Source of the DNA: Candidatus Woesearchaeota archaeon
GTDB lineage: Archaea > Nanobdellota > Nanobdellia > Woesearchaeales > JACQSR01
DNA: 16,940 bases
Assembly: GCA_023255615.1 (NCBI GenBank)
Contig: JAHFLI010000008.1
Coordinates: forward strand, 1-16,940
Direction: 5' to 3'
Under the pieces are notes generated by a model, which saw only the letters and a program-made list of their open reading frames with translations, had not been told where the DNA came from and did not search any database. Of this stretch, positions 1-6,338 are shown piece by piece. The position numbers and the translations under genes were made by a program. Position 1 is the stretch's first letter, and every line of letters begins with the position of its first letter.

Positions 1-256
1 CAACATGTTCTCCTAATTTTTTTTCAGCCCATGCACCAAGCAATGCAAAAAGATATCCCTTAACTCCAATAGTTCGAATGTGTGATAATGTTGGTTGTTC
101 TCGCTTTTTTTTTGACAGTAATTCTCGTGCACGATATACGTCCAGTTAAATGCCAACAATATCTGGTTTTTCATTCTCAATAAAATGTTTCACTTCATCC
201 GAACTTTGCTTTGCGATGTGTGAAGTACCGATGATGATGAGGTTTTTGTAGTGCAT
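1..256 (-). pseudogene. TraB/PrgY-family protein, N-terminal part with in-frame stop
   Basis: Read on the minus strand from the ATG at 256, the frame gives MHYKNLIIIGTSHIAKQSS, then KPDIVGI, then a TAA stop at 148-146 (codon 37), and continues in the same frame as LDVYRARELLSKKK and IRTIGVKGYLFALLGAWAEK up to the window edge. This pattern (GTxH, then VELD-R, then the glycine-rich helix) is typical of the archaeal TraB/PrgY/TIKI-like family of membrane-associated putative metalloproteases. The stop sits where the family has the conserved Glu of ELD, so one G-to-T change (GAA to TAA) explains it. The frame is otherwise intact and the promoter looks functional, so the inactivation is either recent or a sequence error. 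TAA ends many genes in this window, so reassignment is unlikely. The 3' part lies outside the window. Confidence 0.72.
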
Positions 257-277
257 GGAAAAAGAAAAGAGTCAACG

Positions 278-287
278 ATTTAAATAT
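278..287 (-). promoter_or_regulatory. TATA box of the broken TraB gene
   Basis: The sequence ATTTAAATAT is centred 26 bases ahead of the ATG at 256. This matches an archaeal TATA element driving a leaderless transcript. It lies directly behind the stop of the aldo/keto reductase gene, so the TraB gene has its own promoter. Confidence 0.5.
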
Positions 288-1103
288 CTACGTCTCTTTT
301 GTGGGGTCCCAGCAGACGCGAAAATTCTCATTAAAGTTGTCAAGCACATCCATGTGTTTCGCGGTAAGAGAGAAATCAAACACATTGCCATTTTCAATAA
401 TGCGTCCTTTTTGAGATGATTTAGGAATGACCACAATCTCATGCTGGATTGCCCATCGGATTAAGAGCTGCGCAGGAGTCTTTCGATATCGATCAGCAAG
501 ATCCAATAATCGATCATCATCAAGTCGTAATCCTCGAGTTAATGGACTATACGCTGTCAATTGAATCTTATTTTTTTGACAATACTCTAACAATTCTTTT
601 TGAAACAGAAAAGGACTAAACTCAACCTGATTCACCGCAGGAACAATTTCGCACTGTTCGAGTAATTCTTTAAGATGAGAAACGGTAAAATTGCTTACTC
701 CAATAGCACGAGCCTGTCCAGTTTTCGCGATCTTCTCAAGTGATTTCCACGCCTGAATTCTGGTTTGTGATATCGGATAATGAACAAGGTATAAATCCAC
801 ATACGACAAATTCAGTTTTTTCAAACTCGTCGCGAATGCTTTCTCCGCAATAAGATGATCAGTATTCCATAATTTAGTGGTCACAAACAGTTCGTTGTGT
901 GGAATGGATGAACGTTCAATAGCGCGACCGACCGATTGTTCATTGTCATACGCGGCAGCCGTATCAATATGACGATAACCTGATTCTAATGCCCAACCCA
1001 CAACATTTTCCGCTTGAGGTCCACTGAGAATTTGCCACGTCCCTAATCCAAGAAGAGGTATCTGTACTCCATTGTGTAATGTACGGGTTGAATGAATGTC
1101 CAT
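288..1103 (-). CDS. Aldo/keto reductase (AKR family)
   Basis: A 271-residue NAD(P)H-dependent oxidoreductase of the aldo/keto reductase superfamily, which reduces aldehydes and ketones in the cytoplasm on a TIM barrel. The catalytic tetrad is complete: Asp47 and Tyr52 in GYRHIDTAAAYDNE, Lys77 in VTTKLWN, and His108 in DLYLVHYP. Family signatures GVSNF, NQVEFSPF, AYSPL and the cofactor-site IPKSS are present in the right order. The length is that of the prokaryotic 2,5-diketo-gluconate reductase-like group (about 270-280). The substrate cannot be told from sequence. The neighbours on the same strand have their own promoters, so it is probably monocistronic. A weak TATA-like stretch (ATTAATTA near 1130) lies ahead of the start. 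Confidence 0.93.
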   Translation of the reverse strand: MDIHSTRTLHNGVQIPLLGLGTWQILSGPQAENVVGWALESGYRHIDTAAAYDNEQSVGRAIERSSIPHNELFVTTKLWNTDHLIAEKAFATSLKKLNLSYVDLYLVHYPISQTRIQAWKSLEKIAKTGQARAIGVSNFTVSHLKELLEQCEIVPAVNQVEFSPFLFQKELLEYCQKNKIQLTAYSPLTRGLRLDDDRLLDLADRYRKTPAQLLIRWAIQHEIVVIPKSSQKGRIIENGNVFDFSLTAKHMDVLDNFNENFRVCWDPTKET

Positions 1104-1127
1104 GAGAGGGAAAAAATGAGAGATGAT

Positions 1128-1625
1128 CTAATTAATGTAATTCGTATTTTTTCGATCAATGCCCTTGACAAATTCGATGTTCATGTCTTCTGGCGGTTGA
1201 AATCCTGAATCGGGGTACGTCAAATCGGGAAGATATTTATCCAAATTGGTTGAAAACTCAGTGACGGGGTGTGTTTCACCGAAAAACTGCGCGCTGATTT
1301 CCTGCACGATCATTCTTGTTTGTATTTCATCATATGATCCAATCGAATGAACATATTCATGAAGCATCACATGAAACAAGTAATGGGTGTACATCGACGG
1401 TTTCGTTTGCATGAGTCGATGCAACGGACGTTTATTGATGATGATCATGTTCGCGTCAAGAGAATAAAATGCACCGACAAACCCTCGCCCATGACTACCT
1501 AAATCAGTAATACCGACCATTAATCCCGCTTGATCGACACCTAAGTATTCTTCAACGACATCGCGAACAATATCAAATATGTCAGCAAATGTTTTTGCCT
1601 TCGTCAATCGTGTCTCATACGTCAT
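1128..1625 (-). CDS. Small HEXXH putative zinc metalloprotease
   Basis: A 165-residue protein if started at the ATG at 1625. A longer reading to 1730 exists, but it runs back through the promoter and terminator of the upstream gene, and a TATA box at 1646-1660 points to a leaderless start at 1625. It carries MLHEYVHSIGSYDE with His89, Glu90 and His93 as a zinc-binding HEXXH motif. Glu100 and Glu109 are candidates for a third ligand. FGETHP follows near residue 116. No signal peptide or membrane segment is visible, so it is probably cytoplasmic. It resembles a small archaeal family of HE-x-x-H-S-x-G proteins that I know only as putative proteases; the substrate is unknown. Protease activity is inferred from the motif alone. 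Confidence 0.7.
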   Translation of the reverse strand: MTYETRLTKAKTFADIFDIVRDVVEEYLGVDQAGLMVGITDLGSHGRGFVGAFYSLDANMIIINKRPLHRLMQTKPSMYTHYLFHVMLHEYVHSIGSYDEIQTRMIVQEISAQFFGETHPVTEFSTNLDKYLPDLTYPDSGFQPPEDMNIEFVKGIDRKNTNYIN

Positions 1626-1645
1626 GTTCACAGGTATGGTTTTCT

Positions 1646-1660
1646 TGTATATATACTTTA
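1646..1660 (-). promoter_or_regulatory. TATA box of the HEXXH gene
   Basis: The minus strand reads TAAAGTATATATACAA here, centred 26-28 bases ahead of the ATG at 1625. This supports 1625 rather than 1730 as the start of the downstream gene. Confidence 0.5.
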
Positions 1661-1661
1661 T

Positions 1662-1701
1662 GAAAAAAAGGCCGGAGAAAAGAGGTGTGTCAAACTCCGG
1701 C
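1662..1701 (-). terminator. Hairpin plus T-tract after the 87-residue gene
   Basis: On the minus strand GCCGGAG (1701-1695) pairs perfectly with CTCCGGC (1677-1671) and is followed at once by seven T residues (1669-1663). The layout is that of an intrinsic terminator. It lies 10 bases past the stop of the gene at 1711-1974 and just ahead of the promoter of the next gene, so it insulates the two. Confidence 0.6.
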
Positions 1702-1710
1702 TGATAAATG

Positions 1711-1974
1711 TTAACGATGTAACGCATCAAAACGATCTTTCATCTCGTCATATCGTTTTTCCATGTCCTGATGAGTTTTTCGTTGATCGAGCATCACTTC
1801 CACAATAAGATCAGCGACCTTATCAAGACGCTTCCCATCAACTTCTTCTAATTTTTTCTTTACTTTCTCTTTCAACAATTCCATCTTTGCGCGTTTCACG
1901 ATCATCATCGCCATCATAAAGCGATCATCGCATCCGTCTGATGATCTTTCGCACTGTTCTCCTTCGCATTCCAT
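1711..1974 (-). CDS. Small Met/Cys-rich helical protein, PadR partner
   Basis: An 87-residue protein of unknown function. The first 30 residues are rich in Cys, Glu and Met (MECEGEQCERSSDGCDDRF, then MMAMM). The rest is charged and predicted helical, with a likely coiled-coil region around residues 30-85 (LLKEKVKKKLEEVDGKRL and DMEKRYDEMKDRFDAL). No signal peptide or membrane segment is visible. The start is well supported by GGAGGTG (1986-1980) five bases ahead of the ATG. It is transcribed away from padR, and the palindromes between them flank its TATA box (TTTATATA, 2023-2016), so PadR probably represses it. The clustered Cys/Met residues could bind metal or sense redox state; that is only a guess. 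Confidence 0.75.
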   Translation of the reverse strand: MECEGEQCERSSDGCDDRFMMAMMIVKRAKMELLKEKVKKKLEEVDGKRLDKVADLIVEVMLDQRKTHQDMEKRYDEMKDRFDALHR

Positions 1975-1995
1975 CTCGGCACCTCCTCAGTGAAA

Positions 1996-2041
1996 TATTG
2001 GATAACCGATACAACTATATAAATGTATCGGTAAACCGATA
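1996..2041. promoter_or_regulatory. Twin palindromic operator of the padR divergent promoter
   Basis: Two 16-bp palindromes, TATTGGATAACCGATA (1996-2011, 12 of 16 symmetric) and TATCGGTAAACCGATA (2026-2041, 14 of 16 symmetric), start exactly 30 bp apart, close to three helical turns. The minus-strand TATA box TTTATATA (2023-2016) lies between them. The left copy would cover the start region of the 87-residue gene; the right copy sits upstream of the padR TATA (about 2058-2067). The matching half-sites suggest binding by the adjacent PadR dimer and joint control of both genes. Confidence 0.7.
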
Positions 2042-2088
2042 TAAAAAAAGAAGCAACTTTTTTATACTCGAGACGATTTATTCACCGT

Positions 2089-2400
2089 ATGAGAAAATGT
2101 TGTGAGATGAAAGGCTTTCTCAGCTTTATTGTGTTAAAGATGATTAGCAAGAATGAAATGTCCGGTGAAGATATCCGCGAAGAGCTGAAACAGCGAAAAG
2201 GCTCCAAACCAAGTCCGGGAACGATTTATCCCGTATTGAAGTCTCTGCATGAAAGCGGCTTTATTCAAGAATGCACTCACGGTCACAAAATAAAAAAATA
2301 CGCATTGACTAAAAAAGGAAAAAAAGAAGTGGAGTCGGCAACAAAAAAATTCTGTGAGTTATTTTACGATATGCGCGGTGAATTTGAAAAGTGTGTATAG
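2089..2400 (+). CDS. PadR-family transcriptional regulator
   Basis: A 103-residue winged-helix DNA-binding protein. It shows the PadR signature: an N-terminal helix (FLSFIVLKMIS), then GEDIREELKQRKG, the recognition-helix segment SPGTIYPVLKSLHESGFI, and the wing (KIKKYALTKKGKKEV). PadR proteins are usually repressors that release DNA on binding a ligand or on redox or metal change. This one has Cys at 4, 5, in QECTHGH, in FCELF and near the end (KCV), which could form a sensor. The start at 2089 has no ribosome site, and a T-rich TATA about 26 bases upstream points to leaderless transcription. It is divergent from the 87-residue gene and shares the twin operator. Its last 37 bases overlap the 3' end of the opposing gene. 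Confidence 0.9.
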   Translation: MRKCCEMKGFLSFIVLKMISKNEMSGEDIREELKQRKGSKPSPGTIYPVLKSLHESGFIQECTHGHKIKKYALTKKGKKEVESATKKFCELFYDMRGEFEKCV

Positions 2401-3065
2401 GCCAGTGCGCGCGGCCCATCAAAATGATGTTTTCTTATCAAAGGTTCCATGATCCGAAGGAGTTCTGACTCTTTGTCAAGTATCGGAATAAGGGACTCAA
2501 TGGAGGGTGACCCAGAATACAAGGTAGCAAGAAAATCAACAACGTCATTAAACAATAATTGGGCGGGTGCACTCACTAGATTCCATGTATCAGGGTGAGA
2601 AGAATCTGATGCAAATAAGGTGTCATGACCACGATGTTGATTAACGGGATGATAAGGCTTACTTCTCATTTGAACGACATCAACATTCATCCCAATATAC
2701 TGTCCACGAAAATCCCGAACAATATCAACGAGAACAAACGGATCAACAAATGCAGAAACAGAATAGAGAATTGGTTCATGACGTGGATGTTCTCTCACAT
2801 TTACTTTAAAACCAATAATGACTTTAGGATCATCTAAGGAAAAGTGATCATGGTAACTCACAAACCGAGAACCATCAGAAAGGGGACGCACTTCATCGAC
2901 AACAACACCATGTCCAAATGGCCGTTCTCTTGTGAGATTGGACATCACTGTTTCAATGGATGATGCGGCAGAAGCTGATAAGGGAAGTAAGGCTCCAAGT
3001 ATTCCCAATCCCCATCGAAAGGATTCCCTCCGCGAATATAATGAACGTTCATCTGAGACATACAT
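2364..3065 (-). CDS. Secreted protein with Tat-like signal, function unknown
   Basis: A 233-residue protein with an N-terminal signal: SRRESFRWG at residues 11-19, a hydrophobic stretch GLGILGALLPL, and a cleavage-like ASA ending at residue 33. The paired arginines resemble a twin-arginine motif but have Ser before Phe, so Sec export is also possible. The mature part is a mix of strands and helices with several histidines (YHDHFS, HPRHEP, HRGHD). I recognise no family. The ATG at 3065 is supported by a TATA (CTTTTAAAAC, about 3087-3096) 26 bases upstream, leaderless. The last 12 codons are encoded antisense to the end of padR. Confidence 0.72.
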   Translation of the reverse strand: MYVSDERSLYSRRESFRWGLGILGALLPLSASAASSIETVMSNLTRERPFGHGVVVDEVRPLSDGSRFVSYHDHFSLDDPKVIIGFKVNVREHPRHEPILYSVSAFVDPFVLVDIVRDFRGQYIGMNVDVVQMRSKPYHPVNQHRGHDTLFASDSSHPDTWNLVSAPAQLLFNDVVDFLATLYSGSPSIESLIPILDKESELLRIMEPLIRKHHFDGPRALAYTHFSNSPRIS

Positions 3066-3096
3066 AGGAAAAGGGAATCGATTATTGTTTTAAAAG

Positions 3097-3260
3097 TTTG
3101 AGGACCGCAAACGGCTATAAAGGTGATTCTGCCTTGGCGCTACGTTACAGACAATAAGAGCAACGGACTGACTAAGGCTCCCTATGGACTTGGGCTAATT
3201 ACTGAGTAGAAAGGCGGCCAGTTAGTTAAGATTACCGCCAATAAGGGGCGATAAACAAAC
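3097..3260. other. GC-rich intergenic stretch, possible structured RNA
   Basis: The 239 bases between the divergent genes at 3065 and 3311 are clearly less AT-rich than other intergenic DNA here. Local pairings include CCGCAAACGG (3105-3114), GCCTT with AAGGC further on, and GGCGG with CCGCC around 3213-3238. A short unopened frame, 3102-3209 on the plus strand, reads GLTKAPYGLGLITE near its end but has no ATG. I find no tRNA, RNase P or SRP signature and no C/D boxes. It could be a small RNA, a long leader or decayed coding DNA. Confidence 0.25.
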
Positions 3261-3310
3261 AGAAAAATATATAAATTGGGATACTCAGGAGGGCATAGTG
3301 GAGGATGACA

Positions 3311-3601
3311 ATGTTACGAATGAAGAAAATCTCGGAAACGTATGAAATGCGCGTGTTTACTGATACTGGTGAGTACTTTGGAGATGTCGAAGAAGCAATC
3401 TTGTCTCAAAACAAGGTGTTTGGATGGCGTGTCAAAGCGTCAAAGAATTCATTTTTGAATCGCGTCTTAGGAAGTGCAAAAGGAGTGATTGTTCCTCATC
3501 AACTGGTCCGCAGCATTGGCGACATTATGATTATCAGCAAAGCGGCAGTGCCGTCTGGCAAAGGAACTGATGAAGAAGCTCCTCCTGAACAAAGCGAGTA
3601 A
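3311..3601 (+). CDS. PRC-barrel domain protein
   Basis: A 96-residue protein matching the archaeal stand-alone PRC-barrel type. It has a beta-rich core with RVFTDTGEYFGDVEEAI near the start, and VIVPHQLVRSIGDIMIISK toward the end, the usual closing strands of the fold. PRC barrels bind RNA or protein partners in ribosome maturation (RimM) or sit in the photosynthetic reaction centre; small archaeal ones may act in RNA processing or cell division, but this protein's role is not known. The tail (SGKGTDEEAPPEQSE) is acidic and disordered. The start at 3311 has GGAGG (3300-3304) six bases ahead; an in-frame ATG at 3305 is an alternative. A TATA (AAATATATAAAT, about 3265-3276) lies upstream. Confidence 0.85.
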   Translation: MLRMKKISETYEMRVFTDTGEYFGDVEEAILSQNKVFGWRVKASKNSFLNRVLGSAKGVIVPHQLVRSIGDIMIISKAAVPSGKGTDEEAPPEQSE

Positions 3602-3613
3602 AGATGTTCCGTA

Positions 3614-3641
3614 ATTTTTTCGTTTTCTTTGAATTATTTTT
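3614..3641 (+). terminator. T-rich terminator after the PRC-barrel gene
   Basis: Successive runs of six, four, three and five T residues follow the stop of the PRC-barrel gene without a strong hairpin. Oligo-T clusters of this kind are the normal archaeal termination signal. Confidence 0.5.
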
Positions 3642-3740
3642 ATTAGTAATAAAAACACAATAAAAAATTTACATTTGTAATGGACTTCTTTCGAAAAATT
3701 CAGATCTCAATTTATTAAGTATATTGCTTTACATCAGGTA

Positions 3741-4160
3741 ATGACTCGACCACTCTATCTTGACACTTCTATTTGGATTGATTATATGGAGAAGAGAGGA
3801 GATGCCTCGTTTCCATTGTGGAAATGGACGATGGATTTTCTGTCAAAGGCAATAATAAATAAATGGACGATTATGTATTCTGACCTCGTTATTGAAGAAA
3901 TCATCCATCGACATAAGTTAAAAGAAATAGACGAAACATTTTCAATTTTCTATCATCAGAAGATCATAAGTGGAGTTAAAGTGACGCCTTCTCAAGCAGA
4001 GGAAGCAGGTAGGGAATATTTGATAGTAAGAGTTCCTTTTCCAGATATCCTTCATGCAATTGTTGCCAGAGACCATGATGCCATATTAATAACGAGGGAC
4101 AAGCATTTCAATAAACTCAGGCATATTGTAGAAAACAAAAAACCCGAAGAACTAGTGTAG
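3741..4160 (+). CDS. PIN-domain toxin, VapC-like ribonuclease
   Basis: A 139-residue PIN-domain protein, the fold of VapC toxins that cut RNA with Mg2+. The acidic site is complete: Asp8 in YLDTSIWIDY, Glu52/53 in DLVIEEIIH, Asp102 in PFPDILHAIVA, and Asp120 in LITRDKHF. The length is normal for VapC. The ATG at 3741 is preceded by a TATA-like AAGTATATT near 3717-3725 and no ribosome site, suggesting a leaderless message. The likely antitoxin is not upstream but convergent, on the opposite strand, sharing the last 9 bases. The target RNA cannot be read from sequence. Confidence 0.9.
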   Translation: MTRPLYLDTSIWIDYMEKRGDASFPLWKWTMDFLSKAIINKWTIMYSDLVIEEIIHRHKLKEIDETFSIFYHQKIISGVKVTPSQAEEAGREYLIVRVPFPDILHAIVARDHDAILITRDKHFNKLRHIVENKKPEELV

Positions 4161-4415
4161 CTTTATTCCAAACTTCTTAGCAAATTTCCTACCAGCTTTC
4201 TCCCGGATGACTTCATCCATCCACAGGGGAGTTTTAATCTTTGAAGATCCTAAATTCTTCTCTAACAATTCAAGGGCACGTTTTGTTCTCACATCAACTA
4301 TTTTTTCTCTAATAGCTTCTCTAATAAATTCTGTTTTTGTTGAATAGTAAGGCTTGATCGCCTTATCAATCTCTTTAGCTAATGCACCATCAACCTTAAT
4401 TGTTATGGATTCCAT
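4152..4415 (-). CDS. Ribbon-helix-helix antitoxin, VapB/CopG-like
   Basis: An 87-residue protein with an N-terminal ribbon-helix-helix DNA-binding domain: the strand ESITIKVDGALAKEID, then helices through KTEFIREAIREKI (residues 1-42). The C-terminal part (LLEKNLGSSKIKTPLWMDEV and a basic tail) would wrap the toxin, as in VapB-type antitoxins. It faces the PIN toxin tail to tail with a 9-base overlap at the stop codons. A palindromic operator touches its TATA box and start, which fits autorepression. The assignment as partner of this PIN protein rests on adjacency and family logic. Alternatively it is a free-standing CopG-type regulator. Confidence 0.82.
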   Translation of the reverse strand: MESITIKVDGALAKEIDKAIKPYYSTKTEFIREAIREKIVDVRTKRALELLEKNLGSSKIKTPLWMDEVIREKAGRKFAKKFGIKLH

Positions 4416-4417
4416 CG

Positions 4418-4448
4418 TAAGACAAAGTAAGACATAGTCTTATTTAAA
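4418..4448 (-). promoter_or_regulatory. vapB-like promoter with TAAGAC operator
   Basis: A perfect inverted repeat TAAGAC-ATA-GTCTTA (4428-4442) and a third TAAGAC half-site at 4418-4423, exactly 10 bp away, fill the gap between the start codon (4415) and the TATA box TTTAAATA (4448-4441). Half-sites one helical turn apart are typical for tandem ribbon-helix-helix dimers, so the antitoxin probably represses itself by blocking this promoter. Confidence 0.65.
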
Positions 4449-4476
4449 GATTTCTAAAAAGAGAAGAAAATAAAGC

Positions 4477-5586
4477 TCAATCGCACACACCATCATGACA
4501 AAATCCCGATTCACATTGTCTGCCGTTGATACATGCCGTTCCATTCTCTAAGAAATTTCTCGGGAATGGTTTGTTAAACGTCAAAATAGATTCTGTATTT
4601 GGATACGGCAATGCATAGTGCGAATCTTCAACTTCAATAAATGCGGCATCGAAATGATCAAGAACATTTTCGTGATAATTATTATCTTGGAAATATCCAA
4701 TAATTCCAGTACTAAATTCAGACTGCGCTGATTTTTTATTGACGTTCAGTTTTCCAAGTTTGAGGAAGTTTGTGGTATTTGATTTGTAAAGCCACAACAC
4801 ATACTCTTCATTATTGTTAATTTTAGGCAAGTTTTTTGCAGCAATTCGTATGTTGGTGTTCACAAACGTATCTTGAATATCTGGCTGCGGATGATTCGTT
4901 GTCTCGACGACTTTAAATTCACTGTATCCCTGAGCGAAACTGCCGAAGACGGAGTTACCATACCAAAAGGTTTCTCCTGGTTTATTGAACATTGGCCGTG
5001 CGACATTAAACCAGATTGTTTCTTGCTGATCTGGTCCATCCACATAATCTGCCTTGACCTGAATGGAATGGGGACCATATCTAAAATTAATGTTTTTATG
5101 AATAGATGTGCACGATGAGCATGCCGTTTTGAAATTTTTTCCATCGAGGGAATAGCTCATATGTGCTTGAGATAACGTTTGCACCTGCAAAGGAATATCT
5201 CGTGATTGATAGACTCCTGATTGTGGTGATAAAACAGTAAGATCAAGGGCGTGAGCGCATAAATCTTTCGCGTTGACATCGCCCTGAGTTCCAACACAAT
5301 TAAATCCACCTTCAGGATCTGCAGCACAAGTCACATTAAGATTATCTGATAAAATATCATGACACGTGGATTCTTCGAGATTAAAACAGGAACTCTTGAT
5401 GATCTGACAACTTGAATTACAGGTTAAGTGTCCAGCAGAATAATTAAATGAAGCACATGAAGATCCATCAAGATCTAAACCATCGCATTGTTCGTTGCCA
5501 TTGATTCTTCCATCGCCGCATTCTGCTGCCGCTAAGGAAACGAGAGTAAGAAAGACAATGATGCTCACCAATACGATCTTTTTCAT
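4477..5586 (-). CDS. Secreted Cys-rich protein with CGDG-EQCDG motif
   Basis: A 369-residue exported protein of unknown function. The signal peptide is MKKIVLVSIIVFLTLVSLAAAE. Directly after it comes CGDGRINGNEQCDG, the Cys-rich motif known from Myxococcus/DUF4215-type extracellular repeats and common in Woesearchaeota surface proteins. A region with several paired cysteines follows up to about residue 115. The middle is beta-rich (VLSPQSGVYQSRDIPLQVQT), like an Ig-type fold. The C-terminus is again Cys-rich (CINGRQCESGFCHDGVCD), so both ends are disulfide-capped. The ATG at 5586 is chosen over a TTG at 5601, because a TATA (TTAATATATT, about 5612-5621) places the transcript start near 5592. 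No operon partner is seen. Confidence 0.82.
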   Translation of the reverse strand: MKKIVLVSIIVFLTLVSLAAAECGDGRINGNEQCDGLDLDGSSCASFNYSAGHLTCNSSCQIIKSSCFNLEESTCHDILSDNLNVTCAADPEGGFNCVGTQGDVNAKDLCAHALDLTVLSPQSGVYQSRDIPLQVQTLSQAHMSYSLDGKNFKTACSSCTSIHKNINFRYGPHSIQVKADYVDGPDQQETIWFNVARPMFNKPGETFWYGNSVFGSFAQGYSEFKVVETTNHPQPDIQDTFVNTNIRIAAKNLPKINNNEEYVLWLYKSNTTNFLKLGKLNVNKKSAQSEFSTGIIGYFQDNNYHENVLDHFDAAFIEVEDSHYALPYPNTESILTFNKPFPRNFLENGTACINGRQCESGFCHDGVCD

Positions 5587-5735
5587 AATATTAACCCCCA
5601 ACTACTCACGAAATATATTAACTCTTTCAAAGTAGAGAAATTAAGAATTTATATTTATACTTTTAGCAAACAAAATCGCATTTTTACTGTCATTATTTTG
5701 GGACAATGGGGTGTTTGTGAGCCAAGGACAACAGA

Positions 5736-6338
5736 TTAGCAGATCGCTTCTTCTTCAACACGATCGATCAGTGTTAACGTCTCGTTGTCGTATTGATGCT
5801 CATCGAGGCGGCCAAGTGCCTGATCAACATGTGAAACAAGCTCGTCAAAGTGTTTGTAATATTGGGGATATTTTTGCTGAGTTTGCTGTGCCCATGCAAT
5901 CCAATCATCTCGGTATCGTTCTGCAAAGGGAATTTTCTCTTCTGCTAAATCAGTTCGATTGTTCTCAAGGTAAATAGCAATATGAAGGAGTTCATGCGGC
6001 ACACAAATATTCTTATCTCCTGTCGTTAAATACTGATCGAGAAAGAAGAATTCATGCGCAATGTGTTCAGGCTGATGATACTCTGCAAGCGACTTTGCTT
6101 CTTCCACAAAATCATATGCAAAGGGATCTTTTTTAGTTAATTCTTCTAAATGCGAAAAATCTTCCGGAGTCATGTGATCGTATGTGGCATTCGTATGAGG
6201 CAGCGTTCCGAGACGATTTACTTCATCCTGGACTTGCTTCGCGAGTTGTTGACGGGAAGTGCTCATTGATGCAATAAAAAAACCGATTCCAATGAGAACA
6301 ATAACAAGCAAAGCGAACGGTAACATATATGTTTTCAT
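5736..6338 (-). CDS. Membrane-anchored protein with HELLH motif
   Basis: A 200-residue protein with one N-terminal membrane segment (LPFALLVIVLIGIGFFIASM) and a helical, His-rich outer domain. It contains CVPHELLHIAIYLE with His115, Glu116 and His119 in a HEXXH arrangement, and PEHIAHEFFFLDQYL nearby. HEXXH would fit a zinc site, but the rest of the protein matches no protease family I know, so the motif may be chance or a different metal site. The start at 6338 is preferred over 6353 because it gives the ATGA overlap with the upstream gene's stop, a sign of translational coupling. The two proteins probably act together at the membrane. Confidence 0.72.
   Translation of the reverse strand: MKTYMLPFALLVIVLIGIGFFIASMSTSRQQLAKQVQDEVNRLGTLPHTNATYDHMTPEDFSHLEELTKKDPFAYDFVEEAKSLAEYHQPEHIAHEFFFLDQYLTTGDKNICVPHELLHIAIYLENNRTDLAEEKIPFAERYRDDWIAWAQQTQQKYPQYYKHFDELVSHVDQALGRLDEHQYDNETLTLIDRVEEEAIC

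Noticed and set aside
146..148. Stop-codon reassignment or recoding at TAA in the TraB gene
   Set aside because: TAA ends several good genes here and no recoding element is visible.
1626..1730. Longer start for the HEXXH gene at 1730
   Set aside because: It would span the neighbour's terminator and its own TATA box and overlap the gene at 1711.
3102..3209. Short plus-strand frame ending GLTKAPYGLGLITE
   Set aside because: No ATG, no ribosome site, only about 35 codons; kept as a note under the intergenic stretch.
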